A stretch of DNA of 64,000 bases. Origin: Levilinea sp. (GTDB lineage Bacteria > Chloroflexota > Anaerolineae > Anaerolineales > Anaerolineaceae). The notes under the pieces are model-generated. The model saw nothing but the letters and a program-made list of their open reading frames with translations, was not told the DNA's origin and searched no databases. The DNA lies in assembly GCA_029975215.1 (NCBI GenBank), contig JARKPO010000003.1, positions 124,001-188,000 of the forward strand, written 5' to 3'. The position numbers were made by a program, and so were the translations under genes. How positions within the stretch are numbered: the first letter of the stretch is position 1; each line of letters starts with the position of its first letter. Positions 1-7,829 of the stretch are shown piece by piece.

Positions 1-2
1 CT

Positions 3-707
3 CTCTTTCTGGGTGTGGGCGCGGCCCTGGGGCTGTGGCGGGTGGCTCAGGCCGCCGACCCTGACCAGGCCCTGCGGCGCGTGGACGGGGCCCTCTGGGT
101 GCTCGTCGGGGCGCTGGCGGGGGCGCGTCTGGGGTTTGTGTTCAATCACAGCGCTTATTTTCAGGCCCACCCCGCAGAAATCGCCATGCTGCCTGCGGGC
201 GGGCTGAGCCTGCCGGGGGCCCTGCTGGCTGGGTTGGGGGCGGGCCTGTGCACGGCGCGGCGCAGCGGATGGGCGCTGCGGCCCTGGCTGGATGACCTGG
301 CGCGCCTGACCTTCCCTCTGGCGGCAGCGGCCCTGTTGGGGGCCTGGCTGAACGGGGTCGGGGCGGGGGCTGCGGCAGGGTGGGGGCTGCCCGCGCCGGA
401 TGAACTGGGGGTGACGGCCCGCCGCGTGCCCGCACAGCTGTTGGCGGCCCTGCTTTTGGGGCTGGTCACGGCGGCGGGTGAGCGCTGGGTGCGCCCGGGA
501 GCGCGGGCGGCCTGGACGGCGCTGGCATTGGGGCTCAGCTTGCTGCTGGCTGAAGTCCTGCGCGCGCAACCGGATTTGGGTTGGCTGGGTTTGACCCAGG
601 ACGCATGGGCGGCAGTGGTGTTGATCCTTACCGGTGGGCTGGGCACGTTGGTGCTGGCCCGCCGCAAATTGAATCCCTTTGAATGGGAAGGTGGCCCGCA
701 AACATGA
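3..707 (+). CDS. Lgt-like (prolipoprotein diacylglyceryl transferase family) membrane protein, 5'-truncated by the window
   Basis: The frame is open to the window edge, so the start lies upstream; the GTG at 15 is only the first in-window start codon. The protein has about seven hydrophobic segments. A stretch GARLGFVFNHSAYFQAHP followed by GGLSLPGALLAG aligns by eye with the Lgt region that normally reads GARxxY...HP...GGLSFHGG. The canonical HGG histidine is replaced (LPG) and the GRxGNFxNxE signature is reduced to GAWLNG, so catalysis is doubtful. The stop overlaps the ATG of the amidase gene (ATGA), implying translational coupling. It may be a divergent Lgt paralogue with another role. 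Confidence 0.6.
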   Translation, partial: LFLGVGAALGLWRVAQAADPDQALRRVDGALWVLVGALAGARLGFVFNHSAYFQAHPAEIAMLPAGGLSLPGALLAGLGAGLCTARRSGWALRPWLDDLARLTFPLAAAALLGAWLNGVGAGAAAGWGLPAPDELGVTARRVPAQLLAALLLGLVTAAGERWVRPGARAAWTALALGLSLLLAEVLRAQPDLGWLGLTQDAWAAVVLILTGGLGTLVLARRKLNPFEWEGGPQT

Positions 708-1573
708 AGATGACTCTGGCATTGGCGCAAATTAACACCCGGCTTGGCGACGTGAACGCCAACCTGGAGAAACATCTGGCCTGGATTCAGGAAGCCCACG
801 CCAAAGGCGCGGATTTGCTGGTGTTTCCAGAACTGTCGCTGACCGGTTATGTCTTACAGGATCTGGTGCCGACCGTGTCGCACCGCCCCAACAGCGACGA
901 CCCCGTTTTCCGCCCCCTGCTGGAGGCCAGCCAAAAGCTGGATCTGGTGGTGGGCTTTGTGGAAGAAGACCGCCGCAACCGCTTTTACATCGCCGCGGTC
1001 TACCTTTCGCGCGGGCAGGTGGTGCATGTGCACCGCAAGGTGTACCTGCCCACTTACGGCCTGTTTGATGAAGGCCGCTTCTTCGCCTGGGGCGACGCGG
1101 TGCAGGCCTTTGACACCCGTTTTGGCCGCGTGGGCATGCTGATCTGCGAGGATTTTTGGCACGCCTCGCCGCCCTACCTGCTGTGGCTGGACGGCGCGGA
1201 TCTGTTCCTGTTCCTGTCGGCTTCCCCCAGCCGCGGCCTGGATTCCACCCCCCAGCTGCAAACCTCCCGCTGGGTGGACCACATCAATCAGGCTTATGCC
1301 AGCCTGTTCACCTCTTTTGTGGCTCACACCAACCGCGTGGGCTATGAGGACGGCTTGAACTTTTGGGGTGGGGCGGCGGTGTACGACCCCAACGGCGAAA
1401 CCCTGGCCCGCGGACCGTATTTTGACGAGGCGCTGACCCTGTGCGAGGTGGATTTGAACCAGCTCCACCGCACACGTGCGCGCCTGCCGCTGCTCCGCGA
1501 TGAACGCACGTCGCTGGTGCAGCGCGAAATGAACCGCATTCTCAACGACCGGGCGAACGCCTCAGGCCGCTAA
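704..1573 (+). CDS. Nitrilase-superfamily amidase, probable glutaminase partner of NAD synthetase
   Basis: This 289-residue carbon-nitrogen hydrolase shows the Glu-Lys-Cys triad of the family: FPELSLTGY near residue 43, HRKVYLP near 113 and LICEDFWH near 148. The family hydrolyses amides, here probably glutamine to supply ammonia. The ATG at 704 is preferred over the caller's 683 because a GGAAGG-like Shine-Dalgarno lies upstream and the start overlaps the preceding stop. NadE follows 17 bp later. In many bacteria the two activities are fused in one glutamine-dependent NAD synthetase; here they are adjacent genes. A stand-alone omega-amidase role is the alternative. Confidence 0.85.
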   Translation: MKMTLALAQINTRLGDVNANLEKHLAWIQEAHAKGADLLVFPELSLTGYVLQDLVPTVSHRPNSDDPVFRPLLEASQKLDLVVGFVEEDRRNRFYIAAVYLSRGQVVHVHRKVYLPTYGLFDEGRFFAWGDAVQAFDTRFGRVGMLICEDFWHASPPYLLWLDGADLFLFLSASPSRGLDSTPQLQTSRWVDHINQAYASLFTSFVAHTNRVGYEDGLNFWGGAAVYDPNGETLARGPYFDEALTLCEVDLNQLHRTRARLPLLRDERTSLVQREMNRILNDRANASGR

Positions 1574-1590
1574 ATCGATACGAGGACCCT

Positions 1591-2412
1591 ATGAACGAGC
1601 TGGAAATTAACACCGCTGTGGCCCGCCAGGTGCTGACCGGTTTTATCCGCAGTGAGATCACCCGCATGGGCTTTGAACGGGCTGTGATCGGCCTGTCGGG
1701 CGGCATTGATTCGGCCCTGTCCTGCTATCTGGCAGCGGAGGCCCTCGGCCCGCAAAACGTGCTGGCGGTGCGCATGCCGTACCGCAGCTCTTCGGCCGAT
1801 TCGCTGGAACATGCCCAATGGGTCATTGACGCGCTGGGGGTGCAGTCTTTGACGGTGGAGATCACCGAGATGGTGGAGCCGCTCTTCGCGCGCTTCGCGG
1901 ACATGAACGCCATGCGCAAGGGCAACATCATGGCCCGCCAGCGCATGATCGTGCTCTACGACCAGTCGGCGGCTTTTAACGGCCTGGTGGTGGGCACCGG
2001 CAACAAGACCGAAATCCTCCTGGGTTATTCCACCCTGTACGGGGATTCGGCCTGCGCCCTCAACCCCCTGGGGGATCTCTATAAGACCCAGGTGCGCCAG
2101 CTTTCGCGCGACATGGGCATCGCCGAGGGCATTGTGACCAAGCCGCCCTCGGCCGACCTGTGGGCGGGACAGACCGACGAGAATGAGTTGGGCTTCACCT
2201 ATGCCGATGTGGACCGCCTGCTGCTGCGGCTGGTGGATCAGCGCTTTACGCCCGAAGAGTGCATTGAGGCCGGTTTTGCGGCGGATTTTGTGCGCGCGGT
2301 GGTGCGCCGCATTCAGCGCAACCAGTTCAAGCGCGTGCTGCCGCCCATCGCCAAGCTCTCCCAGCGCACCATCGGCTATGATTTCCTGTACCTGCGCGAT
2401 TGGGGCACCTGA
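1591..2412 (+). CDS. nadE: NAD+ synthetase (synthetase domain only)
   Basis: A 273-residue NadE that amidates nicotinic acid adenine dinucleotide to NAD using ATP. The PP-loop SGGIDSALS is near residue 34, and GTGNKTEILLGY and the downstream GDLYKTQVRQL segment are typical of the family. It lacks a glutaminase domain, and the preceding amidase gene probably supplies that function in trans. CGAGGA lies four bases before the ATG. Last gene of the three-gene operon beginning before base 3. Confidence 0.92.
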   Translation: MNELEINTAVARQVLTGFIRSEITRMGFERAVIGLSGGIDSALSCYLAAEALGPQNVLAVRMPYRSSSADSLEHAQWVIDALGVQSLTVEITEMVEPLFARFADMNAMRKGNIMARQRMIVLYDQSAAFNGLVVGTGNKTEILLGYSTLYGDSACALNPLGDLYKTQVRQLSRDMGIAEGIVTKPPSADLWAGQTDENELGFTYADVDRLLLRLVDQRFTPEECIEAGFAADFVRAVVRRIQRNQFKRVLPPIAKLSQRTIGYDFLYLRDWGT

Positions 2413-2450
2413 GCCGCGGGTCAGCTTTCAAATTTGTAACCTGCCCAGCG

Positions 2451-2482
2451 TACCCTGGATTGTTTCCAACCCAGGGTATAAT
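2451..2482 (+). promoter_or_regulatory. Perfect inverted repeat overlapping a TATAAT -10 box upstream of the MFS gene
   Basis: TACCCTGG and CCAGGGTA form a perfect 8-bp inverted repeat with a 12-nt spacer. Its right arm overlaps TATAAT (2477-2482), about 50 bp before the TTG start of the MFS exporter. This fits an operator that blocks the promoter. It could instead act as a weak terminator for nadE, although no uninterrupted U-run follows. Confidence 0.45.
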
Positions 2483-2533
2483 TTTCCAGCTCCGGGTTTT
2501 GCCCCCATTTGACACACCCAAAAAGAGGTTCTT

Positions 2534-3778
2534 TTGCTGCGTCTCCCGCCCGCCTTACGTTACCGCCCCTTCACTCTGCTTTGGGCAGGCCTTTTGGTGT
2601 CGGTGGCTGGGTCTCAAATGCAGACCGCCGCGCTCCTCTGGCATCTGCGCGACCTGAGCGACCAGCCCATCGTGGTCAGCGGCATTGGCCTGGCGCGCTT
2701 TCTGCCCATTTTGCTGCTGGCCCCGTTTGGGGGCGTTCTGGCCGACACGCGCAACCGCCGCCAGATATTGTTCATCACCCAGACGACGATGATGGCCACG
2801 GCGGCGGCTTTGGGCGTGCTGACCGTTACCGGGCAGATTCAAATCTGGCATATTTACCTGCTGACCGGCCTGCAGGCCACCGCCCTGGCCTTTGATTTGC
2901 CCGCGCGCCAATCGCTGGTGCCCAATCTGGTGCCGCGTGAGGTGCTGCCCAGCGCCTACGGGATGCAGTCCATCGCCTCGAACACGGGGGCTATCGCCGG
3001 GCCGGCTTTGAGCGGGCTGGTGATTGGCTATCTGGGGCAGGAATACGCTTATTGGATCAACGCGGTTTCGTTTTTGGCGGTGCTGATGGCGCTGCTGCTG
3101 ATGGGAACCATCCCCCAGCAGAAGAGTGTGGTGGTGGAAGGGCTGCGCGGCAGCCTGAGCTCCATCCGCGAAGGGGTGCAGTTCATCCTCGGCCATCCCA
3201 TCATCCTGTCCAGTATGATCCTGGATTTCATCGCCACCTTTTTCTCCTCCGCCAACACGCTGCTGCCCTTTGTGGCCCGCGACGTGCTGGGCGTGAACGA
3301 AGTGGCCTACGGTTGGCTGGTGGCGGCTCAGTCCATCGGCGCGGTGATGGTGGGGCTGGTCTTCTCGCAGCGCACGCGGGTGCAGCGGCAGGGGCAGCTT
3401 TTGCTGGTGGCGGTGGCGGCCTTTGGCCTGGCCACGGTCACCTTTGGTCTGGCGCGCACCTATTGGGGCGCCTTGCTGGCCCTGGTGTTGGTGGGGGCGG
3501 GTGATTCGATTTCCACCATCTTGCGCAACACCATCCGCCAGCTGCAAACCCCCGATTATATCCGCGGGCGCATGGTGGGCATCAATCAGGTCTTCTTCCA
3601 GGGCGGCCCGCAGCTGGGTGAAATTGAGGCAGGGCTGGCGGCGCAGGCCTTTGGCACGCCCTTTGCGATCGTCAGCGGCGGGCTGGCCTGCATGGTGGGG
3701 GTGGGGCTGGTGGCGCTGCGCTGGCCGCAGCTGCCGCGCTATAACGGGGAAGAGGCCCAGCCCGCCCACGCGGACTGA
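2534..3778 (+). CDS. MFS transporter, EntS/DHA3-like exporter
   Basis: A 414-residue major facilitator protein with about 12 hydrophobic segments. GGVLADTRNRRQILF after the second helix matches the MFS loop 2-3 motif G-x3-D-R-x-G/R-R-R. The overall look is of the MFS_3/EntS-like branch, whose members export siderophores or drugs. The TTG start is supported by AAAGAGG five bases upstream. The substrate cannot be told from the sequence. It has its own promoter region and is followed by a strong terminator. Confidence 0.8.
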   Translation: MLRLPPALRYRPFTLLWAGLLVSVAGSQMQTAALLWHLRDLSDQPIVVSGIGLARFLPILLLAPFGGVLADTRNRRQILFITQTTMMATAAALGVLTVTGQIQIWHIYLLTGLQATALAFDLPARQSLVPNLVPREVLPSAYGMQSIASNTGAIAGPALSGLVIGYLGQEYAYWINAVSFLAVLMALLLMGTIPQQKSVVVEGLRGSLSSIREGVQFILGHPIILSSMILDFIATFFSSANTLLPFVARDVLGVNEVAYGWLVAAQSIGAVMVGLVFSQRTRVQRQGQLLLVAVAAFGLATVTFGLARTYWGALLALVLVGAGDSISTILRNTIRQLQTPDYIRGRMVGINQVFFQGGPQLGEIEAGLAAQAFGTPFAIVSGGLACMVGVGLVALRWPQLPRYNGEEAQPAHAD

Positions 3779-3801
3779 GCTTTGCAAAAGGAAAGGCTTA
3801 T

Positions 3802-3836
3802 CCCCCTGTGCTGTGCTGGCGCAGGGGGTTTTCTTT
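3802..3836 (+). terminator. Rho-independent terminator after the MFS gene
   Basis: CCCCCTGTGC pairs with GCGCAGGGGG (one G-U pair) across a 7-nt loop and is followed by TTTTCTTT. Confidence 0.85.
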
Positions 3837-3927
3837 GCAAATATGCCCTCTGCCCGCCGCCGTGAGCTTTGCCGTCACGGCGGCGGCTGCAATGACGGCC
3901 CAACGACCGCCCTCCTAAACTTATGTA

Positions 3928-3963
3928 TTTACATTTGATACAAAAAATGTTATATTTGTATCA
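3928..3963 (+). promoter_or_regulatory. tetR promoter with embedded palindromic operator; predicted leaderless start
   Basis: TTTACA (3928-3933) and TATATT (3951-3956) are 17 bp apart. A perfect 9-bp inverted repeat, TGATACAAA (3936-3944) and TTTGTATCA (3955-3963), covers the spacer, the -10 box and the expected transcription start. The ATG begins six bases after the -10 box and no Shine-Dalgarno is present, so the transcript probably starts at the start codon. The palindrome is a natural autoregulatory site for the TetR protein. Confidence 0.75.
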
Positions 3964-4538
3964 TGCTCAGCAGCTCCCCCACCCGCGACCGCATCCTGAA
4001 GGCTGCGCTGCACACCTATTTGCAGCACGGGCTGAAACGCACCACCGCCGAAGATGTGGCCTCCGCCGCCGGGCTGACCCGCGTCACCGTTTACCGTTAC
4101 TTTCCTGGGCGCGCCCAGCTGCTCCGCGCGGCTTTTTGGCGCTACGTGGAAATTTTGGAAGCCGCCCTGGAGAACTTGCCCCCGAAAGCCTCCCCGGATG
4201 ACGTGCTGGAGCAGATCGCGGCGGCCTTCGCGGCCCTGCCCCACGAGCATTTCCCCGCCCGCCTGCACGAGCTTCAGCGCCTGGAGCCGGAGCTGTTTGC
4301 CGAGTTTAACGCTGCTCGCCGCGCCGCAATCAACGCTTTGTTTGACCGCCTGCTGGAGCAGGCCCGCCAGCAGGGGCGGCTGCGGCCGGGGCTGCGCCCG
4401 GCGGTGCTGCGCGCCTATTTTCAATCGGCTGTGGTGGATGTGCTGCTGCATCCGGCGTTGGAAGACGACGCCGTTTCCGCGGCGGAGCTGTTTGCCGCGG
4501 TGAAAGAGATTTTCTTACACGGGATTCTCCAGGAGTAG
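3963..4538 (+). CDS. TetR family transcriptional regulator
   Basis: A 191-residue one-component repressor. The N-terminal helix-turn-helix reads TTAEDVASAAGLTRVTVYRYF (quoted part is residues about 27-47), typical of TetR. The C-terminal part is the variable ligand domain. The start codon overlaps the last base of a 28-bp palindrome, so autoregulation is likely. The next gene starts four bases after the stop with AGGAG upstream, so the two are probably cotranscribed. The effector is unknown. Confidence 0.9.
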   Translation: MLSSSPTRDRILKAALHTYLQHGLKRTTAEDVASAAGLTRVTVYRYFPGRAQLLRAAFWRYVEILEAALENLPPKASPDDVLEQIAAAFAALPHEHFPARLHELQRLEPELFAEFNAARRAAINALFDRLLEQARQQGRLRPGLRPAVLRAYFQSAVVDVLLHPALEDDAVSAAELFAAVKEIFLHGILQE

Positions 4539-4542
4539 AACC

Positions 4543-4995
4543 ATGCAAAACCGGACGTTCCACCCCCTACCGGCTTTTTTCAACACCTTGCGGCTGTTCC
4601 TGAGCGGACGGGTACATTTTCCCCGCCAGCGGCTGGGGCAGGAAATCAGCCTGGACGGCGAGCGCTGGGTGATCTTTCGCCAGGTGATCGTGGACCCGCC
4701 GGCGGGGGCACCGCGCACGCCAGGGGCTGTCTTTCGACCGCGCTTTCACATCGCCAATCTGTCGGTGCAGGCCAACCAGCTGTTTTCCTGGCTGCCGATG
4801 CTGTTCATCCTCGGCCTGCCGGGCTTTCGCTCCAAGCTGTGGCTGGTAAACCCGCTGACCGGCGATTTTTCGGGTTATTACGAATGGGAGAGTGTGGAGC
4901 AGGCCGAGCGCTACGCCCAGTCCTTCGCCATGCGCTTCATGACCGGGCGTTCGCTGCCAGGCTCGGTGTATTACCAGATCATCCCCCAGGTGTAG
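4543..4995 (+). CDS. Conserved hypothetical protein cotranscribed with tetR
   Basis: A 150-residue protein I do not recognise with certainty. It has an internal hydrophobic stretch (FSWLPMLFILGLPGF, about residues 80-94) and a C-terminal part with YYEWESVEQAERYAQSFAMRF, which resembles the end of small YdhR-like or ABM-type alpha/beta-barrel proteins. AGGAG lies upstream of the ATG. Its pairing with TetR suggests that it is a regulated target, possibly an enzyme handling the TetR ligand. Confidence 0.6.
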   Translation: MQNRTFHPLPAFFNTLRLFLSGRVHFPRQRLGQEISLDGERWVIFRQVIVDPPAGAPRTPGAVFRPRFHIANLSVQANQLFSWLPMLFILGLPGFRSKLWLVNPLTGDFSGYYEWESVEQAERYAQSFAMRFMTGRSLPGSVYYQIIPQV

Positions 4996-5008
4996 GGGCG
5001 GGGGAGGT

Positions 5009-5674
5009 TTATGGGGCGGGGAAGACCCCCGCCAGTTCCGTCTGTGCCAGGATGTGCCCCTCTGCGGCTTGCAGCAGGTCGGCTTTGCTGGTTTTGTCGC
5101 TCAGGGTCAAACGGGTGTCCAGCGCGTACAGGCGGAACACGTAGCGGTGCGATTGGCCCGCGGGCGGGCAAGGGCCGTCGTAACCCACCTGACGAAAGCT
5201 GTTCAAACCCTGTTGGCTGCCGTCTGGCAGCTGGGCATCGCGGCCCAGGCCTTCGGGCAGGCCTTGCGCCTCGGGCGGCAGGTTGAAGATTACCCAATGA
5301 TCCCAAACAAATCCCGCCACGGGCATCGCGTCGGGGTCGTCCATTACCAGGGCCAGGCTGAGCGTTCCGGCGGGCGGCGCGCCCCAGGTCAGCGCGGGGG
5401 AGCGGTCCGCGCCCAGGCAGCTGTGATCTTTGGGGATGACGCCTTCGGGCGCAAAGGCCGGGCTGGTGAGCAGCCATTCGGCCGCCGCGGGGATGGGAGC
5501 GGTGGGCGCGCTGGTGGGCAGGTTGGTGGGTGCGACTGTTGGGCTGGGTTGGCGGGTGGGGGCAGCGGCGGTGGGGGCAGCGGTAGGAACGGGCGCGGGT
5601 GCGGCGCAGCCGCTGGCCAACAGGCAGAGACTCAGGCCCAAACCCAAAAGTAAGCGGTTTGTGCAGGGATTCAT
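5009..5674 (-). CDS. YbhB/YbcL-type PEBP-like lipoprotein
   Basis: The lipobox LLASGC is followed by a Thr/Pro/Ala-rich linker and a phosphatidylethanolamine-binding-protein domain (SPALTWGAPPAG, MDDPDA, DHWVIFNLP and YDGPCPP motifs). The family binds small ligands, and bacterial roles are poorly defined. The start at 5674 has GGAGGTG directly upstream; the caller's 5686 start lacks one. It converges with the gene at 4543 and is probably anchored to the outer face of the membrane. Confidence 0.85.
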   Translation of the reverse strand: MNPCTNRLLLGLGLSLCLLASGCAAPAPVPTAAPTAAAPTRQPSPTVAPTNLPTSAPTAPIPAAAEWLLTSPAFAPEGVIPKDHSCLGADRSPALTWGAPPAGTLSLALVMDDPDAMPVAGFVWDHWVIFNLPPEAQGLPEGLGRDAQLPDGSQQGLNSFRQVGYDGPCPPAGQSHRYVFRLYALDTRLTLSDKTSKADLLQAAEGHILAQTELAGVFPAP

Positions 5675-5711
5675 CTTCACCTCCATTGAAAACGGGCGGG
5701 GGCAGCGGGGG

Positions 5712-7616
5712 TCAGGCGGCCTGCACTTCTTCGCTCAGCCGCGACCATTCTTCCATGTGCTTTTCCAGATGGTGCTGAATCTGGGCGTATTCCCGCGACA
5801 GCTCGTGAATGCGGCCTGCGTCGCCGCTGGGAATCTCCAACTGGCGGGCGATTTCGGTCAGGCGCTGTTCCAGGGCGGCAATTTCCCCTTCCAGGCGTTC
5901 CAGCTGCTGCTGACGGCGTTTCAGCTCCATTTTGCTCAGCCCGCTATCTGCGGGGCGCGGGGCGCTGGCGGACTGAGAGACCGCCGGCGCGGCCGCGGCG
6001 GCGCTTTCCGATTGGCGTGCGGCGCGGTATTCGCTGTAGCTGCCGGAGAAGACCCGCAGGCTGCGCTCTTCGGGCATCACTTCCCAAATCTGCGTGGCCA
6101 GGCCGTCAATCAAATAGCGGTCGTGCGACACCAGCAGGATGGTCCCCGGAAAACTGGAGAGGATGGATTGCAGCACTTCCTGGGCGGCCAGATCAAGATG
6201 GTTGGTAGGCTCGTCCAGCAGCAGCAGATTGGAGCCGCTGAGGGACAGAATGGCCAGCGCCAACCGGCCGCGCTCGCCGCCGGAGAGAGTACCTATGGTC
6301 TTGAAAACGTCGTCGCCGGTGAACAGGAACTTGGCCAGGTAATCGCGAATCTCTGCGGGCAACATGCCGGGGCAGGCCAGCTCAATTTCCTGCATGAGAG
6401 TCAAATCCGGGTGCAGGCCTTCGTGCGCTTGGGCAAAATAGCCAATTTTCAGGCTGGAGCCCAACACTGCTTCGCCGGACAGAGGTGGGATCTGCCCTAG
6501 CACGGTTTTGAGGAAAGTGGTTTTGCCTGCGCCGTTGGGACCGATGATGGCGGCGCATTCGCCGCGCTGCAAAATCAGATCAGGAACCTGGAAGAGGGGT
6601 TTGCCCTCGTCGGCGTAGCCCACGCTGAGCGCATAGGTGCGCAGCACCAGATCGCCCGAACGACCGGCGGGGGACAGGCGCAGATGCATGCTGCGGGTCT
6701 GGAAGCGCGGCATGGATTTGACTTCTTTTAACATGCGCTCCAGGCGTTTACGGCGGCCCTGGGCCTGACGCGTGTTCTGCCCGGCGATGTTGCGGCGGAT
6801 GTATTCTTCCTCTTTTTCAATGAAAGCCTGCTGCGATTCATACTCATCCAGGCGGCGCTGGTAACGCTCTTCGCGTTGGAGCAGATAGGCGCTGTAATTC
6901 CCGCGAAACACCTCCAGGGCGGGGGTCATTTCCCAGATGGTGGTGGCCACCTGATCGAGGAAATAGCGGTCGTGCGACACAATCACCACGGCTCCGTCCC
7001 AGTCTTTAAAGAAGCTTTCCAGCCATTCGATGGCGCTGATATCCAGGTGATTGGTGGGTTCATCCAGCAGCAGCAGATCAGGCCCGTCCAGCAGCAGCCG
7101 CGCCAGGAAAGCCCGCGTGCGCTGACCGCCGGAAAGCTGGGTGAGCGGGCGGCGGTAGTCATTTTCGCTGAAGCCCAGGCCGGTGAGGGTCTGGCGGATG
7201 CGGGTTTCGTAGGTGTAGCCGCCCTGCTGGTCAAAGACGGCCTGCAGCTTGCCGTAGGCCTCTAAGGCGGCCTCGGCGCTGCGTTCGTCGCCCATCTGGG
7301 CTTCCAGCCGGGTCAGCTCGGCCTGCATCTCCAGCAGGGGGGCAAAGGCGCCCAGGCATTCGTCCCATAGGGTCAAATTGGAGTCCAGACGGGCTTCCTG
7401 GGGCAGGTAGCCGAAACGCAGCCCGCGGGCAAAATGCACGCTGCCCGCCGAGGGTTCATCTTCTCCCACCAAAATACGCAGCAGCGTGGTTTTTCCGACC
7501 CCATTCGGCCCCACCAGGCCGATGCGGGCGCGGTGAGGGACGGTGAAAGACACGTCGCTGAAAATATCTTCGGCGCCGAAGGATTTAGCCAGGCCGTGGG
7601 CAGAAAGAATGGGCAT
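5712..7616 (-). CDS. ABC-F family ATPase (Uup/EttA-like)
   Basis: A 634-residue soluble protein with two nucleotide-binding domains and no membrane segments. NBD1 has GPNGVGKTT, LSGGQRTRAFLARL and LLLLDEPTNHLD; NBD2 has GPNGAGKTT, LSGGERGRLALAIL and a second LLLLDEPTNHLD. Between them is the charged interdomain linker typical of ABC-F, and after an Ala-rich spacer comes a C-terminal coiled coil (MELKRRQQQLERLEGEIAAL). ABC-F proteins act on ribosomes during translation or antibiotic protection. The start MPILSAHG is chosen because the domain begins there; the upstream 45 codons look non-coding. Confidence 0.92.
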   Translation of the reverse strand: MPILSAHGLAKSFGAEDIFSDVSFTVPHRARIGLVGPNGVGKTTLLRILVGEDEPSAGSVHFARGLRFGYLPQEARLDSNLTLWDECLGAFAPLLEMQAELTRLEAQMGDERSAEAALEAYGKLQAVFDQQGGYTYETRIRQTLTGLGFSENDYRRPLTQLSGGQRTRAFLARLLLDGPDLLLLDEPTNHLDISAIEWLESFFKDWDGAVVIVSHDRYFLDQVATTIWEMTPALEVFRGNYSAYLLQREERYQRRLDEYESQQAFIEKEEEYIRRNIAGQNTRQAQGRRKRLERMLKEVKSMPRFQTRSMHLRLSPAGRSGDLVLRTYALSVGYADEGKPLFQVPDLILQRGECAAIIGPNGAGKTTFLKTVLGQIPPLSGEAVLGSSLKIGYFAQAHEGLHPDLTLMQEIELACPGMLPAEIRDYLAKFLFTGDDVFKTIGTLSGGERGRLALAILSLSGSNLLLLDEPTNHLDLAAQEVLQSILSSFPGTILLVSHDRYLIDGLATQIWEVMPEERSLRVFSGSYSEYRAARQSESAAAAAPAVSQSASAPRPADSGLSKMELKRRQQQLERLEGEIAALEQRLTEIARQLEIPSGDAGRIHELSREYAQIQHHLEKHMEEWSRLSEEVQAA

Positions 7617-7811
7617 ATGCGCTGCGATTCTCCAGGTGATCTTGCAGGCAAAAGTATACCATGCCGCTTCGCGGCTGTCGCCCGCCGGGTGGGTTTCAAT
7701 TCCTTCCCCCACGTGGCCAGGAATAACCTGGCCATTTGGGTAGTTTTTCACAAGAAGGCTTACAAACCTCTGACATCCCGCTTGCCTTTGCTATGCCCTT
7801 AAATCAACCTG

Positions 7812-7820
7812 TGGTAAACT
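7812..7820 (+). promoter_or_regulatory. Possible extended -10 promoter of mutS2
   Basis: TGgTAAACT lies nine bases before the mutS2 ATG. No good -35 box and no Shine-Dalgarno are visible, so a very short or absent leader is likely. Confidence 0.4.
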
Positions 7821-7829
7821 GACTTCGTA

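Noticed and set aside
2555-3787. 410-codon minus-strand ORF opposite the MFS gene
   Set aside because: His/Gln-rich reverse-frame product with no domain; the plus-strand protein has 12 helices and a Shine-Dalgarno.
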